The translations under genes were made by a program, and so were the position numbers. The notes beneath the pieces are model-generated. The model was not told the DNA's origin and did no database searches. It saw only the letters and a list, made by a program, of their open reading frames with translations. DNA of 18,608 nucleotides from Bacteroides sp. (GTDB lineage Bacteria; Bacteroidota; Bacteroidia; Bacteroidales; Bacteroidaceae): contig NZ_JASLER010000087.1 of NCBI RefSeq assembly GCF_030151085.1, positions 1 to 18,608 on the forward strand, written 5' to 3'. Positions 1-7,563 of this stretch are shown in pieces (position 1 is the first letter of the stretch; every line of letters begins with the position of its first letter).

Positions 1-31
1 ATGGGTTATGAGTTAAGCTATTCTATTCCGT

Positions 32-143
32 TTGTCAGACACTTGTGTTTCTCTTGTCAGACACTAGTGCTTGTCATGATACACACCAGTGTTTGTCACG
101 ATACATGCCAGTGTCTGACGAGCGGAACACTAGTGTTTGACAA
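32..143. repeat. Cluster of 14-22 bp repeats in both orientations
   Basis: TTGTCAGACACTTGTG (32-47) and TTGTCAGACACTAGTG (54-69) are direct copies spaced 22 bp apart. They are followed by two 22-bp tandem units, 71-92 and 93-114, that differ at three positions and share TTGTCA-GATACA-CCAGTGT. The same core occurs reversed as CAGTGTCTGAC (109-119) and CACTAGTGTTTGACAA (128-143). The core contains the palindrome CACTAGTG. The role is unknown. It could be an array of binding sites, a transcript-end structure of the gene to the left, or an intergenic repeat family. Confidence 0.7.
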
Positions 144-299
144 TAGATAAGAATATTCACATTTCACCTGGTTACGAGTAAAATGGGTATTCAGTTCATT
201 TCTGTATTTGAGAAGACCATGTGATAATGTTTAAATTTAATCAAGTTCTTTCTCTAATGAGCCATCCCCCGTCAGAGTACCTTCTGAGTAGGGTGTTTC

Positions 300-380
300 T
301 CCGACACCGAGGAAGGTGGGGTTCGACACCGAGGAACCCCTTGCTCGACACCGGGAAACAAGCCCTTCCTCGGTGTCGGA
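300..380. repeat. Nested inverted-repeat array built on CGACACCGAGG
   Basis: A 17-bp arm at 300-316 (TCCGACACCGAGGAAGG) is perfectly inverted at 364-380. Between them lie two further direct copies of the core, at about 324-336 and 345-356. The first of these is the loop of an inner hairpin with arms GGGGTTC (318-324) and GAACCCC (334-340). The transcript could fold as one long stem with an internal hairpin, or as alternatives that pair the 3' arm with any of the three direct copies. No U-tract follows on the plus strand, so this is not a standard terminator. It lies just upstream of a promoter. Confidence 0.75.
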
Positions 381-389
381 ACTCAATCC

Positions 390-447
390 GTTAACCTAAC
401 ATTAACGTAGCGATAACCTAAAAGATTTTTGCCCCACCCTATCTTTG
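390..447 (+). promoter_or_regulatory. Promoter with three 11-bp-phased TWAAC repeats (site A)
   Basis: TATCTTTG at 440-447 matches the Bacteroides -7 consensus TAnnTTTG. No TTTG is found at the usual -33 position. Instead, direct repeats of TWAAC end at 395, 406 and 417 (GTTAAC, ATTAAC, GATAAC), exactly 11 bp apart, with the last one 22 bp upstream of the -7 element. Phased direct half-sites next to a promoter lacking its -33 box are typical of activation by an OmpR-family response regulator. The block, including AGATTTTT and CTTTGCAAT, is repeated at 7564-7621 with the same spacing. Regulation by such a protein is inferred. Confidence 0.7.
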
Positions 448-520
448 CAATGTCGAAAGGGAACAACTCACCGGAAGACAGAAAAATAAACGAAATGTAT
501 AACTTAAAAAATAAACAATT

Positions 521-1006
521 ATGAAGGCTCTAGTATTATCAGTAATTATCGTAATGACATCCGTAGTAAACGCAGTAAGTGGCAACCGTACAAACAACTT
601 TGCCTACAACACCGAAACGAACGGAGAACGTACAGAAACTCAAACCGTATTCAAAGTAGAGAATAACAAGTATCTGCACAACCATGTAAAGTACAACTAC
701 ATCTACAACAACGACGGACGTATCCAACAAAAAGAAGTATTAAAGTGGAACGAAGCCACAAAGAGTTTTGAGAAGCACCACAGCCTGAACTTCTTCTACA
801 CAGACGACGTGACCATAGAATACGCTTTATGGAACGAGAAAGACAATGCCTATACCGACATCAAGCAGAAAGCCGTTTATCAGCAGACCGATGACAGCAA
901 CCTGCGCTATCTGAGTTATGAATGGAGCGAGAAGAACAATGACTGGAATCTAACGACTGACCATCAATTTACGGATGAAACCGTACAACTATTGGCCGAG
1001 AAGTAA
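521..1006 (+). CDS. Secreted DUF3836 family protein
   Basis: A 161-residue protein with a signal peptide at residues 1 to about 21 (hydrophobic LVLSVIIVMTSVV, then Ala/Ser before Asn22), so it is exported to the periplasm or beyond. The mature part is rich in Tyr, Asn, Trp and Lys and repeats a beta-hairpin-like pattern (Y-N-Y-I-Y-N-N-D-G-R, then K-W-N-E, Y-A-L-W-N-E-K-D, Y-E-W-S-E-K-N). This is characteristic of the Bacteroides DUF3836 family, whose function is unknown. The ATG at 521 follows an A-rich leader about 66 nt below the predicted transcription start. The gene stands alone under an operator-like promoter and runs into the 3' end of a convergent sensor kinase gene only 12 bp away. 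It may be the output, or a signal-related partner, of that kinase; this is inferred. Confidence 0.85.
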   Translation: MKALVLSVIIVMTSVVNAVSGNRTNNFAYNTETNGERTETQTVFKVENNKYLHNHVKYNYIYNNDGRIQQKEVLKWNEATKSFEKHHSLNFFYTDDVTIEYALWNEKDNAYTDIKQKAVYQQTDDSNLRYLSYEWSEKNNDWNLTTDHQFTDETVQLLAEK

Positions 1007-1018
1007 GAGAAAACCAAT

Positions 1019-2362
1019 TTAACTTCGGGGGAAGTGCAGCGTAAACTCACTGTACTCCCCTTCTTTGCTTTCCACCGATACCTTGCCGCCGTGTGCCTGC
1101 ATCACTTGATAGACATAGTTCAGTCCCAATCCGAAGCCCGCAATCCTTCCCCCTTTACCGTTCCTGACGGAGGAAGCACGCTCAAACTTATTGAATATGG
1201 TCGACAAATCTTTCGCAGGAATGCCTGTACCGTTATCATGTACACTAATAAGAGAGTAATCACCCTCTGCCCAAGCTGTAATACGGATGGAAATATCTTG
1301 CCTGGAGTACTTCACCGCATTGTCTATCAGATTACTGAGGGCTTCCTGAAGAAACTCCCTATCCGCCCAGACTGTATCAGTCTTGAATTCCATCTCAAAA
1401 CGGATGGGCTTCATGGCTATAGTCTTGAATTTCTCAATCATTTCCTCCATCAATGGCTGCACAAGAACTGGTGCCTTCGCCATCTTCATCTTTTCGTGCT
1501 CCAGTTTGGAGATAGTCAGCACCTTGTTGGTCAGGGCAAGCAAATGCTCGGACTCTTTAGCAATGATAGAATGAAAGTTCTTCCTCATCTCCGATTTCCC
1601 GTCCAGCTTACCGCTGCCCAGTGTATGATTGCTCATAATAATGGAACTGAGCGGGGTCTTCATGTCATGAATCATGGCGTATGAAAAATCTTCCCTCAAT
1701 TGAGAAATCTTGTTCTGCCGACGAATAATATTGATTTGATGAATGATACAAAAGAGTATGATTACAAAAAGCAGAAGAGTACCTATCAAGAAGAAAAACA
1801 TCTCACCTAATATCTCCCTATAAGGATTAAATACAGTGACCCGCACCCCCTTGGTAAAGTCCATACTCCAAGGAGACACACAACTTTGAATCATCTTTCC
1901 ATTGCAAACCAAAGAAGAATCCTCTAACAAATCTTCTATATACCTATAATGAGTGGTATCTATGGCAACAGCCGTATCTATCTTGTAAGACAATACTTCC
2001 ATACCTTGCAATTCCAGTTGAGAGGAGAATGTCGAATCCAGATAAGCATATTGAATAGGAACAGACAAACTATCGAGAACAGCCCGAAGTGTATAATTGA
2101 TGAAATTTTCGTTATCATAGAGACTTCTACGTATGCGCCCTTTAACTTTGGGTGCTATTGTCATCACGGACTCATTACTGATAGAAGCATCTTCGAACCT
2201 GTAATACATCTCTTTAGTCACCGCAATATTAAATTGCTCATTGACATCCCTCTGTAGCCGTTCATTCATGAGCGCGTATGTTCTCTCGAACCACACGCCC
2301 TGCAAAGTCATGGCAGCAATAGTTGCCATGATAGTAATCAGCACATAAATCCTCTTCTTCAT
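1019..2362 (-). CDS. Membrane sensor histidine kinase, orphan
   Basis: A 447-residue inner-membrane histidine kinase. Transmembrane helices lie at about 5-27 and 186-208 and enclose a periplasmic sensor of about 155 residues, which contains YLDSTFSSQL (108-117). The DHp helix carries the H-box MIHDMKTP with phosphoacceptor His232. The ATP-binding domain has the N-box NLIDNAVKYS (Asn348), G1 DNGTGIP (376-382) and G2 GFGLGLNY (409-416), so it should be catalytically competent. No response regulator gene is adjacent or anywhere in the window, unlike most RprX-like kinases. The sensor resembles that of the kinase at 8201-10420 (both have YLDS-FSS-L). The gene is convergent with the DUF3836 gene (12 bp) and separated from the protease operon by a terminator. 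Its signal is unknown. Confidence 0.92.
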   Translation of the reverse strand: MKKRIYVLITIMATIAAMTLQGVWFERTYALMNERLQRDVNEQFNIAVTKEMYYRFEDASISNESVMTIAPKVKGRIRRSLYDNENFINYTLRAVLDSLSVPIQYAYLDSTFSSQLELQGMEVLSYKIDTAVAIDTTHYRYIEDLLEDSSLVCNGKMIQSCVSPWSMDFTKGVRVTVFNPYREILGEMFFFLIGTLLLFVIILFCIIHQINIIRRQNKISQLREDFSYAMIHDMKTPLSSIIMSNHTLGSGKLDGKSEMRKNFHSIIAKESEHLLALTNKVLTISKLEHEKMKMAKAPVLVQPLMEEMIEKFKTIAMKPIRFEMEFKTDTVWADREFLQEALSNLIDNAVKYSRQDISIRITAWAEGDYSLISVHDNGTGIPAKDLSTIFNKFERASSVRNGKGGRIAGFGLGLNYVYQVMQAHGGKVSVESKEGEYSEFTLHFPRS

Positions 2363-2388
2363 TTGTTCCTACAAAATGATTGACGACA

Positions 2389-2396
2389 CAAAAGTA
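2389..2396 (-). promoter_or_regulatory. Probable -7 element of the first kinase gene
   Basis: On the minus strand TACTTTTG matches TAnnTTTG and lies 26 bp before the ATG at 2362. No good -33 TTTG box is seen at the right distance, so the promoter is either weak or activator-dependent. Confidence 0.45.
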
Positions 2397-2453
2397 ACAA
2401 TTTCCTCATTTACAACGGTATTCTAACAACCGATTCTCTCCTAAATTCAAAGA

Positions 2454-2496
2454 AAATGCGGCTACCGGCAGATTATTCCACCCGGTAGCCGCATTT
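2454..2496 (-). terminator. Intrinsic terminator of the LemA-protease operon
   Basis: A perfect 15-bp inverted repeat (AAATGCGGCTACCGG at 2454-2468 and its reverse complement at 2482-2496) with a 13-nt loop, 21 bp after the protease stop codon. On the minus strand the stem is followed by TTTCTTTG, a moderate U-tract. It separates the operon from the kinase gene downstream. Confidence 0.8.
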
Positions 2497-2517
2497 CGTT
2501 TTTATCATCCGGAGTTA

Positions 2518-3597
2518 TTATTCTTCCTGTTTGGAATATTCCGAGAATTCGCAGCCAAACTGTTCTACCATCTTGTTATCCATCTCATCGGCACGCAAAG
2601 CAAGGTTTACCAGATTCCGGCAAATCTCGTCTTCGGATTCATCCGTAAGATCGGTCAAATGAATGCGGTAAGCCATATAAATCTGACGGCCATCGATGCC
2701 CAGCTTATAAGGAGAGAAGTCTTCGCTCAGCATATAGTCCAATACTCGCTCCACATCCTTCTTGGGCAACAAGTTGATAGGAGAAACTGCAAACAAATAG
2801 GCATTCTCGTAAACAAAGATACGTATCTCCGAACTACCTTTATGGAACGTCCAGGAATCGTAACCATCTCTTGCAAGAACCGGATTTACTCCCATTTCGG
2901 TGATGGCACGCTCACAAAACACGCTCAACGGTGACTGCTCACGCTCCGCAAAGACACCTTCGGGCAATTTCTCACCACAGGAAGGACAAAATTCTTCTTC
3001 TTCCCCTATCAGCTCGTCACAACTGTCACACTGTACCTGGAAGATGGAACGGTCTATATCGCCTACAGACTCCAGCAACTTGCGAAGTGCCTCCACCCGT
3101 ACACCAAATCCCATATTATCGGCATTACTGAACTTGCTGACCGTCACACCCACCACTTCATTGTTTTCGTTGAAGATGGGACCTCCCGAATTACCAGGAT
3201 TCACTGCCGCATCCGTCTGGATGTAATACTTGCCCTCCATCAGCTGCTTAGGAGAAGATACCGAACCTTCCGTCACCGTGAAAGGCATACCGTAAGGATA
3301 ACCTGCCACACATACCTTTCCGCCGATAGCAAGTGAATCGTCTGCTGCCAGATTCAGTTCAGGAAAAGCCGAAAAATCACCTTCAGCAGCCAGCAAAGCA
3401 ATATCCAGTGAAGGATTGACAAGCACCACCTTAGCAAAAAACGGATTCCGGTCATTATCATGGATAGCTACCGTATGAAAACCATTGACTACGTGATAGT
3501 TTGTTACAAAGAGGTTGTGAGACTTGAGGTAGAAGCAACTTCCGGAACCTCCGGCATGCGTTACTTTATATACGAGTTTATATATATCTTGGTTCAT
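2518..3597 (-). CDS. Cytoplasmic trypsin-like serine protease with zinc ribbon and YbjN-like domain
   Basis: A 359-residue protein without signal peptide or membrane helix. Residues 1 to about 180 form an S1/HtrA-type protease: His35 (in TNYHVV), Asp65 (in NPSLDIALL) and Ser137 (in NPGNSGGP) give a complete catalytic triad. Residues 190-207 form a zinc ribbon with two CxxC pairs (Cys190/193 and 204/207). Residues from about 222 to 340 look like a YbjN or type III secretion chaperone-like alpha/beta fold (helix, strand pairs ending in IRIFVYEN, helix, then IDGRQIYMAYRIHL). There is no PDZ domain, unlike periplasmic DegP. It is the last gene of a five-gene operon, 28 bp after the preceding gene, whose product also looks YbjN-like. 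An intracellular regulated protease acting with membrane partners is inferred; its substrate is unknown. Confidence 0.88.
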   Translation of the reverse strand: MNQDIYKLVYKVTHAGGSGSCFYLKSHNLFVTNYHVVNGFHTVAIHDNDRNPFFAKVVLVNPSLDIALLAAEGDFSAFPELNLAADDSLAIGGKVCVAGYPYGMPFTVTEGSVSSPKQLMEGKYYIQTDAAVNPGNSGGPIFNENNEVVGVTVSKFSNADNMGFGVRVEALRKLLESVGDIDRSIFQVQCDSCDELIGEEEEFCPSCGEKLPEGVFAEREQSPLSVFCERAITEMGVNPVLARDGYDSWTFHKGSSEIRIFVYENAYLFAVSPINLLPKKDVERVLDYMLSEDFSPYKLGIDGRQIYMAYRIHLTDLTDESEDEICRNLVNLALRADEMDNKMVEQFGCEFSEYSKQEE

Positions 3598-3625
3598 AAT
3601 AAATATGTTTTTCGTTGTGATTAAG

Positions 3626-4912
3626 TTAGCCCATTAAGTTTCCCATCATCTTCTGCTGCAACTCGACCATCAAGCGGGAATATTCTTCCATATTACCGCT
3701 CATCATGGCTGCCGCCATCTTCTGCTGAAGTTCTTGCATATCGCTGCCTCCCATCGTTTCAGTCATCATTTGCTGTACTTGGTCTAGCACTTCGTCATCG
3801 TCTTCCAAATCACCTTCCATAATCTTATCCATAGCTTCATAAAGAATTTCGGAAGCCTCTTCTACGGGTTGGCTGCCTGCCTTCCGAAGTGCCTTGACTA
3901 TGACGGCATTAATGTCATCCTGTATGTCACTATAAAAATAAGCCTCATAGAAGATATAGAGCAAGCGTACCGCACTTTGTTCATACCTTTCGGACTGAAT
4001 GGCTTCAGTAGCCTCCTTATAAACATTCGCAAAGTTCTCTTGTACATTCTTCAAAGAAGAACGACGCTTGGTAGAAACCAATGTATCTACGAAATAAAGG
4101 TCTTCGGCAAGTTTTTCTTTCGGCATAGCAAGCAACTTTTCAAGGAAAGCCTTTCCTTTAGCTACAACTTCCGAAGTCGGTAGTTCGGCATCCATATCGT
4201 CTACCACCTTATCCAGGTCGTTGAGCAACTGCCCTTGCGGACGGGCGAAATATGAAATCTGATAGAACGTAGTATCCAGCACATTCCAGGAATAACCGTA
4301 ACGACGGTCGGCATTGTACTCTTTCAAGGCGTCCAACGTTGCATGTCCCAAGGTTTGTATACCCTCGTAGATGCGGTCTATCTCTTCCTGAGGATAAGGA
4401 GTAACCTGCGGTTCGTAACAACGGGTAGCGCCGAACTTGGAGCAGAATTCATCATCATACTTATCACCTATATGACAGATGTTTTGTAATACAAAGTACA
4501 TCTTGTGCGGATGGCTTTGTGAAAACGGGCAAACATACTCCATTTTCAACTTGTCATTGTCCTTCACAAAACGGGGTAACAACAGTTTGTTCAGGTTCAA
4601 ATCGGCAACCTGGCGAAGCATCGCAACACGACCTTTCTCCGGCAGATTAAGGAAATCGGCATTGATATAGAAGAAACCTTCTTTCATGCGTATATGCACG
4701 AAGATAGAGCCGTGCGGAATGTGAAACTCCGTACCATCCGCATTGCCATATTTAGTGCGAAAATCAGCATTCAAATAGTCCAATAAGCAATGAAAAGCTT
4801 GCACATGTTCACCTTGATTATACAAGTCCACGCTCTGTTCGTATGCTTCCATACGGATGGAGCTTTGTGTGGAGTCCACTACGGGAGGGATAAAAGTAAG
4901 TGTTTGTTTCAT
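3626..4912 (-). CDS. YbjN-like protein with helical, Met-rich C-terminus
   Basis: A 428-residue predicted soluble protein with no signal peptide. Residues about 20-150 show the helix, strands, helix, strands order of YbjN/type III chaperone-like domains, for example an amphipathic helix near 22-45, strands in IFVHIRMKEGFFYINADFL, helix RVAMLRQVADLNL, and strand KLKMEYVCPF. The middle (about 170-360) is helical and without a recognised family. The last 65 or so residues are acidic and then Met/Gln-rich (repeated QQKM and MMxGNMEE patterns), suggesting an amphipathic or substrate-binding tail of the kind seen in chaperone-like proteins. It is the fourth gene of the operon, with 27 bp before it and 28 bp after. 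A chaperone or adaptor role for the protease encoded next is an inference from the shared fold. Confidence 0.7.
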   Translation of the reverse strand: MKQTLTFIPPVVDSTQSSIRMEAYEQSVDLYNQGEHVQAFHCLLDYLNADFRTKYGNADGTEFHIPHGSIFVHIRMKEGFFYINADFLNLPEKGRVAMLRQVADLNLNKLLLPRFVKDNDKLKMEYVCPFSQSHPHKMYFVLQNICHIGDKYDDEFCSKFGATRCYEPQVTPYPQEEIDRIYEGIQTLGHATLDALKEYNADRRYGYSWNVLDTTFYQISYFARPQGQLLNDLDKVVDDMDAELPTSEVVAKGKAFLEKLLAMPKEKLAEDLYFVDTLVSTKRRSSLKNVQENFANVYKEATEAIQSERYEQSAVRLLYIFYEAYFYSDIQDDINAVIVKALRKAGSQPVEEASEILYEAMDKIMEGDLEDDDEVLDQVQQMMTETMGGSDMQELQQKMAAAMMSGNMEEYSRLMVELQQKMMGNLMG

Positions 4913-4939
4913 ATCACAATATCGTTTTAAAAGATGAGT

Positions 4940-5728
4940 TTACCATTTTATTTGCATCCAGGGACTCTTGGGATCAGAAAGCAAATCATCAGCAAATCCC
5001 TTCATGCTGGAATTATAAACACCGGTTCCTCCCCAGATAGCACGACCAAGGACATAGCTCATTGCCATATCATGCCAAGAGGTAAAATTAGAATGAGCCA
5101 GGTCGTAAGCCTTATCAATGTACTTCCAAGCTTCTATTTCAGAGATATATTTGGCATCGTAACAAGCACGAGCCATAAAATTCAGTCGCCCTGCATCCCA
5201 ACCGATCACTCCATAACGGGCAATATCTTCTTTGCAAGCAAGAACCCCACAGCCAACCAATTCCTCATAAGTCTCTTTGAGATTGTGCAGTTGTTCAACT
5301 GCCTTATCATAATCTTCTTGGCTCGTCATGTTCTGCTGGAAAATTTGATCCTGAGCCTGCTCATCTTCAAGCAGAAAAGCCTGATAGACAAACGGGAAGT
5401 AATAATCAAAACCTTTCTGGCACAGGTAGTCCAGCGTTTCACGGGCATCATGGGCAGTACTTATTCCCCACCACTGACCTAAAATAGTAGGTAACTTGTC
5501 CTTGATGTCCAAGGTAAGCGTATTCAGATAACCACCTTGTTGCAAGGCGTACAAACTACCGATAGAGAGTTTCTTATACTGCTGTTCGGACAACTTTGAC
5601 TTTGAATTCAAACGTATTCCTCCGAAAGCTCTGATCATCTTACGTACAAACGGCCATGCTCTAAAATAAAGAAAAGAGATTACCATAGCCGAAGCAACGC
5701 CCCAAAACATCCAATTGTTATTTTCCAT
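4940..5728 (-). CDS. Membrane-anchored DUF1266 protein
   Basis: A 262-residue protein with one N-terminal transmembrane helix (about 7-24) and a cytoplasmic DUF1266 domain. Family hallmarks are WWGI (86-89) with the following helix, GWDAGRLNFMARACYDAKYI (176-195) with the GWD-GR core, FTSWHDMAMSYVLGRAIW (215-232), and a C-terminal segment ending near the stop. DUF1266 proteins are widespread and their function is unknown; several occur next to YbjN-like or other domains of unknown function. It is the third gene of the operon, 33 bp after the DUF3137 gene. The anchor suggests it brings its domain to the membrane, where the first two products also lie. Confidence 0.8.
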   Translation of the reverse strand: MENNNWMFWGVASAMVISFLYFRAWPFVRKMIRAFGGIRLNSKSKLSEQQYKKLSIGSLYALQQGGYLNTLTLDIKDKLPTILGQWWGISTAHDARETLDYLCQKGFDYYFPFVYQAFLLEDEQAQDQIFQQNMTSQEDYDKAVEQLHNLKETYEELVGCGVLACKEDIARYGVIGWDAGRLNFMARACYDAKYISEIEAWKYIDKAYDLAHSNFTSWHDMAMSYVLGRAIWGGTGVYNSSMKGFADDLLSDPKSPWMQIKW

Positions 5729-5761
5729 CGTTCTTTTTGTTTTTATGTGTTTATTAATGAG

Positions 5762-6793
5762 TTAGTTCAACTTCAATTCATCCGCCACGTGACAAGACAG
5801 GTTTATTTCGTGGTAAATTTGTTCCAGCAGATGTTCATTATCCAAAGCTTGCTTGCGCAGGCACAGGAAACCATCAGGCATTGCTGCTGCATAGTAGAAG
5901 GTATTTTTATTGAAAGAAAGCATCATGTCGTGCCCGAAAGTTTCACGCAAACGGGTGATATGACGCATCATGGCAGGTGTCAGCAACATGCGGGCAGCTA
6001 CCTCATCATCGGCATATACGGAGAAATATTTCTCAAAATCAAGATCTTCCAAATGCATGAATCGAGCATTATAACGCTTCTTTAAGCCTTGGATATTCTG
6101 TGCCAGATAGCCTACTTTCTGCTCCAGGTGATCGGGGAGAATAATGATACTACCCTTGAAAGCCTTCTCTAATCGGCACCAACCAAACATCCCCCGAAAA
6201 TTGTGCGCACTGCTCTCAAAACGGGAAGCAAACAACGGACGGAGTACATAACGGTAAATCATCACAAAATATCCCGTTACAGAATTGAGCGCCAACTTAT
6301 TCATCAAACCGTAGGAAACACCTATATCCGCTACATAAAAAGTTTGTTCGCCGCGCAGAATCTCCAAATATCCATAGGTTGTAGTTCCCAAAGCCGGATC
6401 TGAAAAGGAAGTGTTGAAAAGCTTGCTACCCGACAATATTTTATAATCCAACTGAGAGGCGAAGTCAAAGCAAACAGAAGGGAACATTGACGACATAATA
6501 TTGCGCATAATATCATTTTCCTGCTCCTGAAACTTCACCAAACTACGGGAAAAGGCAAAACTCAGCACAACAAAACCCATAAAGACAGGAAAGATGTATT
6601 GCGTAATCACAGAATAGTTCTCCCACCCTACGCGCCCCGCCAGAAAACCACCAAACAGTACGAACATAAACCAGCAGAACACGAAAAGATAGACCACAAT
6701 ACTCAACGCACGTACTATCTTACGCCAATTATTCACCCTTGACAATTCTACACGCAGTTGCTGCGAGAGTTTCTTAAAATCAATCGTCTCCAT
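5762..6793 (-). CDS. DUF3137 membrane protein
   Basis: A 343-residue protein with two transmembrane helices near the N-terminus (about 26-50 and 63-85) and a large cytoplasmic domain. The C-terminal half fits DUF3137, including VYADDEVAARMLLTPAMMRHI, in which the D/E-A-R-LLTP core is typical, and the earlier strand-rich GYLEILRGEQTFYVADIG. The start is one base after the lemA stop codon, indicating translational coupling. DUF3137 genes are often found beside lemA genes, which agrees with this arrangement. The molecular function is unknown. Confidence 0.85.
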   Translation of the reverse strand: METIDFKKLSQQLRVELSRVNNWRKIVRALSIVVYLFVFCWFMFVLFGGFLAGRVGWENYSVITQYIFPVFMGFVVLSFAFSRSLVKFQEQENDIMRNIMSSMFPSVCFDFASQLDYKILSGSKLFNTSFSDPALGTTTYGYLEILRGEQTFYVADIGVSYGLMNKLALNSVTGYFVMIYRYVLRPLFASRFESSAHNFRGMFGWCRLEKAFKGSIIILPDHLEQKVGYLAQNIQGLKKRYNARFMHLEDLDFEKYFSVYADDEVAARMLLTPAMMRHITRLRETFGHDMMLSFNKNTFYYAAAMPDGFLCLRKQALDNEHLLEQIYHEINLSCHVADELKLN

Positions 6794-6794
6794 A

Positions 6795-7373
6795 TCACTG
6801 CTGCTTGAAAAGTTTACTTACATCCACATTCTGTTTCTCGTGTTCAGGAATGTCTATCAGCACCTCTGTGTGATGATTCTGCTGACGTGCTACAATAGAA
6901 GAGGGAAACATCTCGATGAAATTATTATAGTCGGTAACAGCAGCATTATAAGTACGCCGGATAGCTTGCAACTGTAATTCCATATCTTCGATATTTGACA
7001 TCAAGCGGTGGAATTGTTGGTTTGCCTTCAATTCGGGATAGTCTTCTACAGAGAGCTGAAGCCTCGACAACAGGCCTGAAAGTTCATTACCATTCTTTAT
7101 CTGCTCCGTTTCTTGGGAAGGTTGAAAGGTATGCGAACGGAGTTCCGTAATACGGGTCAGTATCTCGTTTTCGTGCCCCATATAAGATTTCACGGCAGCC
7201 ACCAAATTCGGTATCAAGTCATTCCGCTGTTTTAGTACTACACAAATACCACTAAGGCATTGTTTCACTCGATTTCGCTTCGCAATGAGATTATTTGCTG
7301 CCCAGATATACCAGCATACCAGCAATACGATAAGAGCTATCCCGATATAAAGGAGCATCCCTTGGTTTTCCAT
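6795..7373 (-). CDS. lemA: LemA family membrane protein
   Basis: A 192-residue protein with one N-terminal transmembrane helix (about 6-27) followed by a cytoplasmic helical bundle. LemA signatures are visible: KQRNDLIPNLV (48-58), the YPELKANQQFHRLMSNIED stretch (112-130), and RTYNAAVTDYNNFIEMFPSSIVA (140-162). The length is normal for the family. LemA proteins are envelope-associated helical proteins of unclear function. It is the first gene of the operon, with its promoter at 7433-7464, and is divergent from the DUF3267 gene. Confidence 0.93.
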   Translation of the reverse strand: MENQGMLLYIGIALIVLLVCWYIWAANNLIAKRNRVKQCLSGICVVLKQRNDLIPNLVAAVKSYMGHENEILTRITELRSHTFQPSQETEQIKNGNELSGLLSRLQLSVEDYPELKANQQFHRLMSNIEDMELQLQAIRRTYNAAVTDYNNFIEMFPSSIVARQQNHHTEVLIDIPEHEKQNVDVSKLFKQQ

Positions 7374-7432
7374 AATTTTACTTTTTGAATAGATGAATAA
7401 TAGTAGTAATGTATCTGTTTAGAAGATATTAG

Positions 7433-7464
7433 CAAATGTAGGAAGTAACCCATAAACACAAAAA
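7433..7464 (-). promoter_or_regulatory. Promoter of the lemA operon
   Basis: On the minus strand TTTTTG (7464-7459), an 18-bp spacer, and TACATTTG (7440-7433) match the Bacteroides -33 TTTG and -7 TAnnTTTG boxes. The -7 box lies about 60 bp before the lemA ATG. Both boxes are good, so basal activity with the main sigma factor is expected. Confidence 0.65.
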
Positions 7465-7471
7465 TAAAGCA

Positions 7472-7559
7472 GGGGGACAAATAAGGGGATACATTTAACC
7501 TATAAAATATTGCATTACAAATCATTACCTATAATTCAGGTGGGGGATATAAGGGGATA
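7472..7559 (+). repeat. Imperfect direct repeat upstream of both divergent promoters
   Basis: GGGGGACAAATAAGGGGATA (7472-7491) and GGGGGATATAAGGGGATA (7542-7559) are two G-rich copies 70 bp apart, each followed by a TTAAC (7495-7499 and 7565-7569). They sit between the lemA promoter and the TWAAC-repeat promoter. They may be regulator sites or a small local duplication. Confidence 0.6.
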
Positions 7560-7563
7560 TTCT

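Larger units (their letters stand above)
1..389. other. Gene-free, repeat-rich intergenic region
   Basis: No credible coding region is seen here. The stretch holds a cluster of short mixed-orientation repeats (32-143), a plain AT-rich spacer (about 150-295) with no recognisable signal, and a GC-richer nested inverted-repeat array (300-380) just before the promoter of the DUF3836 gene. The gene to the left lies outside the window, so whether the repeats belong to its 3' end cannot be said. Confidence 0.6.

Noticed and set aside
32..143. Short repeats considered as a CRISPR array
   Set aside because: The units are back-to-back and in both orientations, with no unique spacers and no cas gene.
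1..150. A 49-codon plus-strand reading frame from the first base to TAA at 148-150
   Set aside because: It is made of the repeat cluster, has no family-like features or promoter, and its codons reflect the repeat units.
300..380. Hairpin array considered as an intrinsic terminator
   Set aside because: No U-tract follows on the plus strand, and the stem arms are 47 bases apart.
1034..1684. Long plus-strand reading frame of 216 codons opposite the first kinase gene
   Set aside because: It is antisense to the conserved kinase core, with no promoter or recognisable protein features; the minus-strand protein is clearly real.
2454..2496. Hairpin read as a terminator for a plus-strand transcript
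   Set aside because: It is followed by TTTTT on the plus strand as well, but no plus-strand gene precedes it; the operon on the minus strand does.
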